Source of the DNA: Candidatus Krumholzibacteriia bacterium
Lineage (GTDB): Bacteria; Krumholzibacteriota; Krumholzibacteriia; LZORAL124-64-63
Direction: 5' to 3'
NCBI GenBank assembly: GCA_024762975.1
Contig: JANTGJ010000010.1
Span: 1-50,360 of the forward strand
DNA length: 50,360 nt
Shown: positions 38,214-47,727 of the stretch, one piece after another
Layout: each line of letters opens with the position of its first letter
How positions within the stretch are numbered: the stretch's first letter is position 1
Translations under genes and position numbers: made by a program
The notes under the pieces: model-generated
The model's input: the letters and a program-made list of their open reading frames with translations, nothing else
What the model was told of the DNA's origin: nothing
The model's database searches: none

Positions 38214-38259
38214 ACCTTAATAGCCGCCCCCCGAGGTGTCAAGTTTTGCCGCGGGGGGC
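38214..38259 (-). promoter_or_regulatory. Candidate promoter of the DUF177-rpmF-plsX-fab operon inside an inverted repeat
   Basis: TTGACA (38242-38237)-N17-TAAGGT; the -35 lies in the loop of GCCCCCCG(38226-38233)/CGGGGGGC(38252-38259). Confidence 0.45.
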
Positions 38260-38280
38260 ATTTAAGCCGATTGAGAGTCC

Positions 38281-38688
38281 CTACTGGCCGAAGATCAGAC
38301 CCAACTCCCGGGCGGCATCGTCCGCGTTCGCCGAGGCGTGGATCGCATTGTTCTGCAAGGACGCGCCATACAGATCGCGAATGGTTCCGATCGCCGCATC
38401 GGCGGGATTCGTCGCGCCAATCAACTCGCGCAGGGCGGCCACCGCGTTCTCGCGCTCGAGGCGCAACGCCACGACCGGACCACTGTTGATATAGTCGCAG
38501 AGTTCACCGTAGAAGGGGCGTTCGCGGTGCTCTCCGTAGAAATCCTCGATCAGGGCGCGGTCGAGTTGACGGAGTTCCATGCCCGTAATTCGGAACCCAG
38601 CCCGGTTGATGATGGCCAGAATTTCGCCGATCTTCTGTTCGCCGGCAGCCACGATCTCGGGCTTGATCATCGAATAGGTCTTCTGCAT
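38281..38688 (-). CDS. ndk: Nucleoside diphosphate kinase
   Basis: TYSMIKPEIV...ATNPADAAIGTIRDLYG...NAIHASANADDAARELGLIF. Confidence 0.95.
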   Translation of the reverse strand: MQKTYSMIKPEIVAAGEQKIGEILAIINRAGFRITGMELRQLDRALIEDFYGEHRERPFYGELCDYINSGPVVALRLERENAVAALRELIGATNPADAAIGTIRDLYGASLQNNAIHASANADDAARELGLIFGQ

Positions 38689-38781
38689 TTCCTTCTCTCC
38701 TGTTTGCCCTGCGGGCACTTCCGGATGGTCCACGGCGGGCACCCCGTCCGGAGCGCCCGCCATTGCGTCCCCACTACTTCT

Positions 38782-39657
38782 CTAGCGCTTCCAGATCTCC
38801 TGCAACGCCGGAACGATGTCCATCGGCCGTTCGGCAACGGGGATGCCCGCCGCCTCGAGGGCCTTCTTCTTCTCGGCCGCCGTACCGCTGCCGCCACTCA
38901 CGATAGCACCAGCATGCCCCATCCGCTTGCCCGGAGGCGCCGTCTGGCCGGCGATGAAGCTGACGACAGGCTTTTTGCAATTCTCCTGGATCCAGGCCGC
39001 GGCCTGTTCCTCTGCGTCGCCGCCGATCTCGCCGATCATCACGAAAGCCTCGGTCAGCGGGTCATTGTTGAAGGCTTCGATCGCGTCCATGAAGTTGGTG
39101 CCGATGACCGGGTCACCGCCGATGCCCAGACAGGTAGTCTGTCCCAGTCCCGCCGCCGAAAGCTGGTACACGACCTCGTAGGTCAGCGTCCCCGAGCGGG
39201 AGACCAGTCCCACCGGCCCCTCCTTGACGATGCTCGTGGGCAGGATACCCAGCTTGGCAATGCCCGGCGCAAGAAGGCCGGGGCAGTTCGGGCCGATCAG
39301 CCGCACACCACGTTCCTGGAGGTACGGCATGACCTTGACCATATCTACCGTGGGTACCCCCTCGGTAATACAGACGATCAGCTTGCATCCGGCGTCCGCG
39401 GCCTCGTAGATCGCGCCGGCCGCACCGAACGGGGGCACGAAGATGACCGACGTATTGGCCCCCTTCTCCTCGACGGCCTGCTTGACGGAATTGTAGACCG
39501 GGACCTTGTCCTCGAACATCTGGCCACCGCGTCCGGGGGTCACACCCGCGACGATATCGGTACCGTAGGCCAGCATCTGGCTACTGTGGAATCCGCCATC
39601 CCTGCCGGTAATTCCCTGCACGACCACTTTGGTATTCTGATCGACGAAAATCGCCAT
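38782..39657 (-). CDS. sucD: Succinyl-CoA ligase alpha subunit
   Basis: [23 protein letters not shown]...[10 protein letters not shown]...GHAGAIV. Confidence 0.97.
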   Translation of the reverse strand: MAIFVDQNTKVVVQGITGRDGGFHSSQMLAYGTDIVAGVTPGRGGQMFEDKVPVYNSVKQAVEEKGANTSVIFVPPFGAAGAIYEAADAGCKLIVCITEGVPTVDMVKVMPYLQERGVRLIGPNCPGLLAPGIAKLGILPTSIVKEGPVGLVSRSGTLTYEVVYQLSAAGLGQTTCLGIGGDPVIGTNFMDAIEAFNNDPLTEAFVMIGEIGGDAEEQAAAWIQENCKKPVVSFIAGQTAPPGKRMGHAGAIVSGGSGTAAEKKKALEAAGIPVAERPMDIVPALQEIWKR

Positions 39658-39710
39658 GGTTCCTCATCTCCTTTGCGTTGGCGCGTCGGGGCGCCGAATC
39701 GGTTTCAAGC

Positions 39711-40853
39711 TCAGGAAGCGGCGCCGGCCAGTTCGTTGGCCTTCTGCACCGCCTCGTCCATCGTCTCGGCCGGAACGAGGTCGGTTTCGGCCAGCAGCGC
39801 GCGGGCCTCTTCCTCGTTGGTGCCGGTCAGACGGACGACGATGGGAACGTGGATGTCCATGGACTCGGTGGCCGCGATGATGCCCTTGGCCACGTCGTCA
39901 CAGCGGGTGATGCCGCCGAAGATGTTGAACAGGATCGCCTTCACCTCGGGGTCGGACAGAATGATGGTCAGCGCGTTGACGACCTTCTCCGGCTTGGACG
40001 ATCCGCCGATGTCCAGGAAATTGGCAGGACGGCCCCCGTAGTACTTGACCAGATCCATCGTGGCCATGGCCAGTCCGGCTCCGTTGACCAGGCAACCGAC
40101 GTTTCCTTCGAGCTTGACGAAGCTGAGTTCGGCCTGCCGGGCCTCGCGTTCGCTCGGATCCTCGGCGTCCAGATCCCGCAAATCCTCGTAACCGGGATGA
40201 CGGAACAGGGCGTTGTCGTCCAGGTTCACCTTCGCGTCGATCGCGTGCCCCTTGCCCTCGGGCGTGAAGATGAAGGGATTGATCTCGGCCAGGCTGGCGT
40301 CCGAGTGCATGAACGCGACGTAGAGTTTCTGCATCGCCGATGCCAACTGCCGGGCCTTCTTGATGTCATCCGGGCACAGGCGCATCCCCATGTCCAGCGC
40401 TTCGTGGTCCAGAAGACCGAAACGGGGATCGATCGGCTGTTTGAAAATCAGTTCGGGCGTGTCCTTGGCCACCTGTTCGATCTCGACGCCGCCCTCGGCA
40501 CTGGCCATCAGCAGGACACGCTTGGTGTTCCGGTCGATGAGCATGCCGATGTAGTACTCCGACTCGATATCCACGGCCGGGGTGATCAGGACCTTGTGGA
40601 CCGTGTGCCCCTTGATGTCCATGCCGAGAATCGCCTCGGCGTTCTTGCGCACGTCGTCCTCGGTCGGACTGAATTTGATACCGCCCGCCTTGCCGCGGCC
40701 GCCGGTCAGCACCTGGCACTTGACCATGACGGGGTAACCGTACTCGTTGGCCAGATCGACCGCCTCGTCGACCGTGGCGGCGACCTTTCCGCCGGGCACC
40801 GGCAATCCGAAGTCGCGGAAGATGTCCTTGGCCTGATACTCGTGGATATTCAC
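39711..40853 (-). CDS. sucC: Succinyl-CoA ligase beta subunit
   Basis: MNIHEYQAKDIFRDFGLPVPGG...ATP-grasp...NIFGGITRCDDVAKGI. Confidence 0.97.
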   Translation of the reverse strand: MNIHEYQAKDIFRDFGLPVPGGKVAATVDEAVDLANEYGYPVMVKCQVLTGGRGKAGGIKFSPTEDDVRKNAEAILGMDIKGHTVHKVLITPAVDIESEYYIGMLIDRNTKRVLLMASAEGGVEIEQVAKDTPELIFKQPIDPRFGLLDHEALDMGMRLCPDDIKKARQLASAMQKLYVAFMHSDASLAEINPFIFTPEGKGHAIDAKVNLDDNALFRHPGYEDLRDLDAEDPSEREARQAELSFVKLEGNVGCLVNGAGLAMATMDLVKYYGGRPANFLDIGGSSKPEKVVNALTIILSDPEVKAILFNIFGGITRCDDVAKGIIAATESMDIHVPIVVRLTGTNEEEARALLAETDLVPAETMDEAVQKANELAGAAS

Positions 40854-40930
40854 GGAATTCCTCCCAGGGAGAGAGTCGGGTCGGCCGGCCGGCTCCCGCA
40901 GGAGACGGCCGGCACTCTATCTAGTGATCG

Positions 40931-42247
40931 CTAACCGATGAACTTGGCCAGCAGCTGCTCCAGGTTCGGCTCACCGATCTCCTGCAACTCGTACTTCACG
41001 CGAACCGTCGGCTTGTCGATCTTTACGATCCGGGTCAGGTCGATCGGGGTACCGATCACCACGGCGTCACACTCGACGGCGTTGATCGTCTTCTCCAGAT
41101 CGGCGACCTGCTCGTCACCGTAGCCCATCGCCGGCAACAGCGTGCCGATCTCGGGGTAGATCTCGAACGTCTCGGCCAACTTGCCGGTAGCCCAGGGACG
41201 CGGGTCGACCAGCTCTTCGGCCCCCATGCGCAGAGCGGCAACCACACCCGCTCCATACGTCATGTTGCCGTGCGTCAACGTCGGGCCGTCTTCGACCACG
41301 AGAACCTTCTTGCCGGCAATGTCGAAATCGCCTTCGATCGTCAGCGGGCTGGCGCCATCGATGATGATCGCGTCCGGATTGATGTCGCGAATATTGTCGC
41401 GTACCTGCTCGATGTTCTCGAACTCGGCCTCGACGACCTTGTTGATCACGACACAATCGGCCATGCGGACGTTGGTCTCGCTCGGGAAGTACGTATTCTC
41501 GGCACCGGCACGATGCGGATCGGCGACGACGATGTGGAAATCACTCTTGTAGAACTGCGTATCATTGTTGCCGCCGTCCCACAGGATGATGTCGGCTTCC
41601 TTCTCGGCCTCCCGCAAGATGGCCTCGTAGTCGACACCGGCGTAGATCACGCCCCCGGCCACGATGTGCGGCTCGTATTCTTCCATCTCCTCGATCGTAC
41701 ACTTGTGCTTCTTGAGATCGCCGACCTCGGCAAATCGTTGCACCCGCTGGGCGACCAGATCACCGTAGGGCATCGGATGGCGGATCGCGACGACCTTCTT
41801 GCCCGCCTTGCGCAGGATCTCACAGATGCGGCGGCTGGTCTGGCTCTTGCCGCAACCGGTACGCACGGCCCCCACACTGATCACGGGCTTGGTGCTCTTG
41901 AGCTGCGTGTCGCGCTCCCCCATCATCATGAAATCGGCGCCTGCGGCGTTGACGATCGAACCCAGGCTCATGACCTGCTCGTAGGAGCGGTCACTGTAGG
42001 ACATGACACACATATCGGCGCCGGTCTCGGCGATCAATCCGACCAGTTCACTTTCGTCGTAGATGGGGATGCCTTCGGGGTACAGTTCGCCGGCCAACTC
42101 GGCGGGGTACTTGCGGCCGTCGATATCGGGAATCTGGGTCGCGGTGAAGGCCACGACCTCGTAGGCCTCATTCCCGCGGTACCGGCAATTGAAATTGTGG
42201 AAATCACGTCCGGCAGCGCCGAGGATGATGATCTTCTGCTTGCTCAT
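40931..42247 (-). CDS. Cyclic 2,3-diphosphoglycerate synthetase-like GTPase/ATPase
   Basis: MSKQKIIILGAAGRDFHNFN..., P-loop VGAVRTGCGKSQTSRR, LWDGGNNDTQFYKSDFHIVVADPHRAG. Confidence 0.85.
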   Translation of the reverse strand: MSKQKIIILGAAGRDFHNFNCRYRGNEAYEVVAFTATQIPDIDGRKYPAELAGELYPEGIPIYDESELVGLIAETGADMCVMSYSDRSYEQVMSLGSIVNAAGADFMMMGERDTQLKSTKPVISVGAVRTGCGKSQTSRRICEILRKAGKKVVAIRHPMPYGDLVAQRVQRFAEVGDLKKHKCTIEEMEEYEPHIVAGGVIYAGVDYEAILREAEKEADIILWDGGNNDTQFYKSDFHIVVADPHRAGAENTYFPSETNVRMADCVVINKVVEAEFENIEQVRDNIRDINPDAIIIDGASPLTIEGDFDIAGKKVLVVEDGPTLTHGNMTYGAGVVAALRMGAEELVDPRPWATGKLAETFEIYPEIGTLLPAMGYGDEQVADLEKTINAVECDAVVIGTPIDLTRIVKIDKPTVRVKYELQEIGEPNLEQLLAKFIG

Positions 42248-42291
42248 TTTGTTCTCCTTGAGGCCACGGGGGCCAGCATGAGCCACAACGA

Positions 42292-42777
42292 TCAGGGCAT
42301 TCGCCGGATCGCTGCGATAATTTGGGAGGTCGATTTACCTTCCACCATGGGAACCCGATGAATGCGTCCGCCCCAGGAACGGACTTCGGCAGCGCCCACG
42401 ATATCGGCTTCCTCGTACTCGGACCCCTTTACGAGTACGTCCGGCCGGACCGCCAGGATCGTTTCCAGCGGAGTTGGCTCGTCGAAAATAGTGACCAGTG
42501 AAACGGGCCGCAAGGCGGCAATCAATGCTGCTCGTTCGTCTTGCGTGAGAATGGGCCGTCCTTCTCCCTTCAACTGTCGTACCGAGGCATCGCTGTTCAG
42601 GGCAACGACGAGTTCGTCGGCGCCACCGGCAGCCTGTTCCAGGCTCGCCAAATGCCCGGCGTGGAGCAGGTCGAAGCATCCGTTCGTAAAAGCGATCGTC
42701 CGCCCGGCGGCGTGCACTTCCCCGGCCCAGGCAGGCAGATCAGCTCGCTCCAGCACGAGGCCGCGCCGAACCGGCAT
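42292..42777 (-). CDS. rfaE2: D-glycero-beta-D-manno-heptose-1-phosphate adenylyltransferase
   Basis: FTNGCFDLLHAGHLASLEQA...LVKGSEYEEADIVGA. Confidence 0.95.
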   Translation of the reverse strand: MPVRRGLVLERADLPAWAGEVHAAGRTIAFTNGCFDLLHAGHLASLEQAAGGADELVVALNSDASVRQLKGEGRPILTQDERAALIAALRPVSLVTIFDEPTPLETILAVRPDVLVKGSEYEEADIVGAAEVRSWGGRIHRVPMVEGKSTSQIIAAIRRMP

Positions 42778-43760
42778 CAGGACACCTCCGGATCCAGGAT
42801 GGCTTTCAACTGATCGGCCGTCACCGCGGCGGTACCCAACTCACGCACCGCGATACCCGCGGCGTGGTTCGCCAGAGCCGCCGAGGAGAAAAAATCCGCG
42901 CCGGTGGCCAATCCGGCCGTATAGACGGCGATGACGGTGTCGCCGGCACCGGTGACATCGTAGACCATCGTCGCTTCGGTATCCAGATGATGCTCCTTGC
43001 CAGCGGGTTCGAACAATGCCATGCCGTTTTCGCCGCGCGTGACCAGTACGGCCTCGGACCGGGTCCGTTGCAGGAGTGTGGCACCGACTCGCGACAGGGA
43101 CTCGGCATCCACGATGGGATCGGCGCAAGCCTGTTCGGCTTCCTTTTGATTCGGAGTCAGCGAGGTCACACCGGCATACTGGCTGAAATCGCCTTTCTTC
43201 GGATCGACGACCGCGGGGATCCCCTGTTCACGCGCGAAGTCGATCAGATCGGTGAGCACCGACTTCGGCAGTACGCCCTTGCCGTAATCACTGATGATCA
43301 GACCATCGAACTTCCGCCCCGCACGGCGCCAGCCTCCGACCAGCCTTTCGGCCACCTCGCCGGCCACCGCGGTATCATCCTCACGGTCTGCACGGACCAC
43401 CTGCTGGTTGTGGGCGATGATCCGGGTCTTGATCGTCGTTGGACGATCCGCGGCACGCACCATGCCGTCGGCATCGATCCCGCGCTCGGACAGTAGTTCG
43501 CTCATACGATCCGCCTCGGAATCATGACCCCAGACCCCGAACAGGGTCACGTCCGCGCCGAGGGCGCGGATATTCGCCGCCACATTCGCGGCCCCGCCCA
43601 GTTTGATCGTTTCCTTTTCGAGCCGGACTACGGGCACGGGAGCCTCGGGACTGATCCGATCGACCCGACCCCAGAGAAATCGGTCCAGCATGCTGTCGCC
43701 CACCACGGCAAGTCGGCGTCCCGGGATCTCGTCGATGATCTGCTTGAATTTGGGGGACAT
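42777..43760 (-). CDS. rfaE1: D-glycero-beta-D-manno-heptose-7-phosphate kinase
   Basis: PfkB fold: VGDSMLDRFLWGRVDRISPEAPVPV...GGAANVAANI...DVTGAGDTV. Confidence 0.95.
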   Translation of the reverse strand: MSPKFKQIIDEIPGRRLAVVGDSMLDRFLWGRVDRISPEAPVPVVRLEKETIKLGGAANVAANIRALGADVTLFGVWGHDSEADRMSELLSERGIDADGMVRAADRPTTIKTRIIAHNQQVVRADREDDTAVAGEVAERLVGGWRRAGRKFDGLIISDYGKGVLPKSVLTDLIDFAREQGIPAVVDPKKGDFSQYAGVTSLTPNQKEAEQACADPIVDAESLSRVGATLLQRTRSEAVLVTRGENGMALFEPAGKEHHLDTEATMVYDVTGAGDTVIAVYTAGLATGADFFSSAALANHAAGIAVRELGTAAVTADQLKAILDPEVS

Positions 43761-43818
43761 GGCCGCTTTCTTTCACGGGTACGGGAGTGACGGGTCGCGG
43801 ACCGGAATCCGCCGCCGG

Positions 43819-43847
43819 AAGCTATCATCCGGCCAGCGGCGTGTCAA
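43819..43847 (-). promoter_or_regulatory. Candidate rfaE1 promoter: TTGACA-N17-TAGCTT
   Basis: Minus strand, perfect -35, in the intergenic region with divergent DUF3467. Confidence 0.5.
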
Positions 43848-43905
43848 CGCACGCACCGGTCGCCGGTTCCACCGTTTTACGAATCCAACGGGTGAGGATA
43901 CGAAC

Positions 43906-44214
43906 ATGAATGCCAAGCAACCGCAACAGCAGCGGATCACCGTCGACCTGAACGAGAAGGAAGCCGAGGGGATCTATTCCAACCTGACGCTGATTTCCAG
44001 CAGCCCCGCCGAGTTCATCCTGGATTTCGCCCGCATCGTGCCGGGCATGCCCAAGGCGAAGGTTCATGCGCGCGTGATCATGACGCCCCAGGCCGCCAAG
44101 GGGCTGTTGCAGACCCTCGGCAAGAATATCGAGCGTTTCGAGGCCGCCAACGGTGAGATCAAGTTGGCCGGTCAGCCGGATGCCGCCACCGGCATCGGTT
44201 TCCAGACCGACTAG
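43906..44214 (+). CDS. DUF3467 family protein
   Basis: EGIYSNLTLISSSPAEFILDFARIVPGMPKAKVHARVIMTPQAAKGLLQTL; start after GGTGAGGATACGAAC. Confidence 0.88.
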   Translation: MNAKQPQQQRITVDLNEKEAEGIYSNLTLISSSPAEFILDFARIVPGMPKAKVHARVIMTPQAAKGLLQTLGKNIERFEAANGEIKLAGQPDAATGIGFQTD

Positions 44215-44230
44215 CTCGACCGGCCGCTGC

Positions 44231-45457
44231 CTATCCCAGGGCGTGGCGCCTCAGGCGCCACGTCGCCAGGCTGATCAACACGACGAACCACAGCGTCAGC
44301 CCCAGCAAAAGAGGCGACAATTCCGCGACTCCGTATCCGCGACCAATGAGGTCGTGGAAGATGGTGATCGCTTGTCCGGTCGGCAACGCCTTGCCGATCG
44401 TCTGCATGAATTCAGGAACGATCTCGAGCGGCCACCACAGCCCGCCCACGGCAGCCATCGTCATGGTCACAGCCATCCCCAGTCCATCGGCCTGCGCGGT
44501 GGAACGAGCCACGCAGCCCAGCAGAATCGAGGCTGCCGAGGCCACACCGGCCGTCAGCAGAACCACGAGTACGAGCCCGGCCACCGAATCGCCGTAGTCC
44601 AGACCGAAGGCCAGCGAGTTGAGAACCAGCAGGATGCCAGCCTGGATCAGGCCGACGCTCATGCCGGCCAGGAAATATCCCAGCACCAGGTCCAACGTCG
44701 AGGCCCGACTGGCCACCAACCGGGCCAAGGTGCGGTCCTTGCGCTCGGCCACCAATTCCTTGGCCGACATCATCAGGAACATCAGCACAAAGAAAATGAT
44801 GTAGGCCGGCCCGACATGTTGGCTGGCACGGGTCAGGGCAAACTCTTCCGTTTCGACCCGCCCCAGGGTTTCCGCCTCGAGGAAAACGCGAGGATCGTTC
44901 CACCAGCGTTCGAACGTCGCTTCGTCGAACGCGCGCGACTCCCCCGGCAACAAGGCTGCCGATTCATCCTCGCGGACCAGTCGGCGAGCCGCGGCTATGG
45001 CGTTTCCGCGCAGGATCGATTCCTCGAGCACCGTCCGCACCGTCTGGCTGCTCAAACGGTCCGAGTCGTAGAACAGCCGCAGCGGCGCGGCAGTGGAATC
45101 ACCAAGCGTCTCGGCGAAATCCGCCGGTATGTACAGGGCAGCGGTGATCCGGGATCGATCCAGCCAGTCGCGAACGACTTCCTCGGCGATCGTCGTGTCG
45201 CGACGATCCAAGCGGAACTTCGCGTTGTCCTGCAGGGGGGCCAGCAACGAGTCCACCTCGGCGCCGCTTCCGGGCGCGACGACCAGACAACGGGGCAAGC
45301 TGCCGGCGCTGCCCCCACCCCAGTCTCCCATCAGCTGTCCCATCAGGAACGAGAAGACCATCGGCATGATGAGCAGCCAGATCAGGCTGGTACGATCGCG
45401 CAGGATGCGCAGCAGGCGCAACGCGACCAACGATCGAAGGATGCCGAAGTTGATCAC
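44231..45457 (-). CDS. ABC-2 type transporter permease
   Basis: Six-TM ABC2 permease, ERKDRTLARLVASRAS. Confidence 0.85.
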   Translation of the reverse strand: MINFGILRSLVALRLLRILRDRTSLIWLLIMPMVFSFLMGQLMGDWGGGSAGSLPRCLVVAPGSGAEVDSLLAPLQDNAKFRLDRRDTTIAEEVVRDWLDRSRITAALYIPADFAETLGDSTAAPLRLFYDSDRLSSQTVRTVLEESILRGNAIAAARRLVREDESAALLPGESRAFDEATFERWWNDPRVFLEAETLGRVETEEFALTRASQHVGPAYIIFFVLMFLMMSAKELVAERKDRTLARLVASRASTLDLVLGYFLAGMSVGLIQAGILLVLNSLAFGLDYGDSVAGLVLVVLLTAGVASAASILLGCVARSTAQADGLGMAVTMTMAAVGGLWWPLEIVPEFMQTIGKALPTGQAITIFHDLIGRGYGVAELSPLLLGLTLWFVVLISLATWRLRRHALG

Positions 45458-46791
45458 AGCACGCCTCCCTTCGCACGCCGAATCCGGTAGGCGACCAGGC
45501 TGGCCACCAGGAACAGTACCGTACTGCCGCCCAGCATCAGCAATGGCTGCGGCGTAGCCAGCAGATTTTCGTCCGAGACCATCACGCGGCTGAACGAAAC
45601 ATTGGCCCAGTAGTTGAAGAAGTACTGCCCGACGGATCGCACCCAGTCCGGAAGCTGATCCACCGGCATCATGTTGCCGCCGAGCATCGCGGCGGCCAGC
45701 ACCGTGATGGTGCTCAGAGTGTCGGCCACCTTCTCAGTCCGGCACACCAGAGTGATCAAAAGGAAAAAACCGGCGGCGGAAGTGCAGGTCAGGATCACGG
45801 CCAGCGGGAGCGACCATGGATCCGAGCCCAGATTGACCCGGAACAGGACCGCACCGGCCAGGAAAAGCACCAGCAGTTGAATGCTGCCCTGGATCGCGGC
45901 GGCCATCCATTTGCCCAACACGAAGTCACGATCGTTCAACGGGGATAGCAACTGCCGGTTCAGTGTACCCATCTCGCGTTCGCGGTGGAAATCACGGGCG
46001 GCCGCAGCGACGCCGAACATCAGGAAAAAGACCGAGAATGTGGGCAGGAAATAGTTGAAGAGATTCACGTCATCCTGCGGACCCTCCGCATCGGTCATCG
46101 CCTTGTTCTCGACTTCCAATGCAACGCCCGGACCTTCCATGGCGTCCGAGAGGGCCGCCTGCCGATCCATGATCCGGGTGAACTCCCTCTGGAAGATATC
46201 CCAGAAGGGATCCTCGTCGGCCTGCTTCCATTGCTTCCAGACGGACTGTACGTCTCCCTGGAAGTAGCTCTCCAAAGTGGAGGTCCACTCCTGGTTCCGC
46301 TGCGGCTGGATATCTTCGGGCCACAGACCGGCATAAACCGCTTCGCCCGCCTGGATCGGGCTCAAGGAACGCTCGATCACCTGCTCGACGATGCCGGCCT
46401 TCAGGGGACTGCCCGGATCCTTCCAGACCCGAATGCGGATCGGTTCGAACTGGAAAAAGCGCTCGACCAGATCATCCGGCAGCACGATCGCCGCAGCGGC
46501 CTCGCCGCCGCGCACCATTTCGTCCGCGGTGTTCGAATCGGCCCAGGTGACGGAAAAGAATCCCGTCTCCTCGAGACCTTCGGTCAGGGGGTCCCGCAAC
46601 ATCTGCGGGATCCCGTCGGTCACGCCGACGATCCGAATCGCACTGATTCCCTTCTTGCCGAAAACGCCCCCTCCGAAGGACAACCCCATGATGAAGGTGA
46701 TGATCAACGGTAGGACCAGGGAGACGACCAGCGCACGCCGGTCCCGGAAGAAGCGCAGCAAATCCTTGCGCACGACCTGGAGCATTCGCAT
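45454..46791 (-). CDS. ABC-2 type transporter permease
   Basis: FFRDRRALVVSLVLPLIITFIMG...REREMGTLNRQLLSPLNDRDFVLGK. Confidence 0.87.
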   Translation of the reverse strand: MRMLQVVRKDLLRFFRDRRALVVSLVLPLIITFIMGLSFGGGVFGKKGISAIRIVGVTDGIPQMLRDPLTEGLEETGFFSVTWADSNTADEMVRGGEAAAAIVLPDDLVERFFQFEPIRIRVWKDPGSPLKAGIVEQVIERSLSPIQAGEAVYAGLWPEDIQPQRNQEWTSTLESYFQGDVQSVWKQWKQADEDPFWDIFQREFTRIMDRQAALSDAMEGPGVALEVENKAMTDAEGPQDDVNLFNYFLPTFSVFFLMFGVAAAARDFHREREMGTLNRQLLSPLNDRDFVLGKWMAAAIQGSIQLLVLFLAGAVLFRVNLGSDPWSLPLAVILTCTSAAGFFLLITLVCRTEKVADTLSTITVLAAAMLGGNMMPVDQLPDWVRSVGQYFFNYWANVSFSRVMVSDENLLATPQPLLMLGGSTVLFLVASLVAYRIRRAKGGVL

Positions 46792-46794
46792 CGG

Positions 46795-47727
46795 CTACTC
46801 CCTCAGACCGCGACCGGTGAGATTCAGGTACAGGGTTTCCAGATTCGGTCGCTCCACTTCCAGTTGCTCCAGCTGTTCGCCCTGGGCCGTCATCCAGGAC
46901 TGGAGGTCGGGCAGCAGGCGGGCACCGTCGGTCGCCAGCAGTTCCATCTTGCCACGTACCACACCGGACACGACACAGTCCTGTCGGCCGGAAAAGGCGC
47001 GGGTGAATTCATCGATCCGCGCCGTCGGCAGGTGGAACCGGATGTGGTCCTGGTCCCCGACCTGGTCGATCAGTTCTTCCTTGTCACCGAGAGCGACCAT
47101 GCTTCCCCGATCGATCACCCCGATGCGATCACAGAGATGCTCCGCTTCTTCCAGATAGTGCGTGGTGTAGATGACCGTCAGACCGGAGCCGCTCAATTCC
47201 TTGATCAGTTCCAGGATCCGGCCCCGCGCCTGGGCGTCGATCCCGACCGTCGGCTCGTCCAGGTAGAGCACCTCGGGCGCGTGAATCAGACCCACCACCA
47301 GGTTCAGCCGCCGCTTCATCCCGCCCGAGTAGGTTTCGACCTTCTGGCCGGCCTGTTGCCGCAGATCCGCCATTTCCAGCAGTTCTTCCACTCGCATCCG
47401 CAGGGCCTTGCCGGACATCCCATACAGGCGGCCCCAGAAATTCAGGTTGTCACGCGCCGGAAGATCCTGATAGAGGGCGATCTCCTGCGGTACGATCCCG
47501 ATCAACCGCCGTACTGCCGAGGGATCACCCGCAACATCGTACCCCCCGATCGACGCCGTTCCCCCGTCCGGAGGCAGCAGCGTGGAAAGGACATTGATCG
47601 TCGTCGTCTTGCCGGCGCCGTTGGGCCCGAGCAATCCGAAGAGTTCGCCCTTCTGCACCGAAAACGAGATGCCATCAACAGCTCGAATCGAGCCGAACTT
47701 CTTGACGAGATTTTCGATCTGAATCAA
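46795..47727 (-). CDS. ABC transporter ATP-binding protein
   Basis: GLLGPNGAGKTTTINVL, TYSGGMKRRLNLVVGLIHAPEVLYLDEPTVGID. Confidence 0.96.
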   Translation of the reverse strand: MIQIENLVKKFGSIRAVDGISFSVQKGELFGLLGPNGAGKTTTINVLSTLLPPDGGTASIGGYDVAGDPSAVRRLIGIVPQEIALYQDLPARDNLNFWGRLYGMSGKALRMRVEELLEMADLRQQAGQKVETYSGGMKRRLNLVVGLIHAPEVLYLDEPTVGIDAQARGRILELIKELSGSGLTVIYTTHYLEEAEHLCDRIGVIDRGSMVALGDKEELIDQVGDQDHIRFHLPTARIDEFTRAFSGRQDCVVSGVVRGKMELLATDGARLLPDLQSWMTAQGEQLEQLEVERPNLETLYLNLTGRGLRE

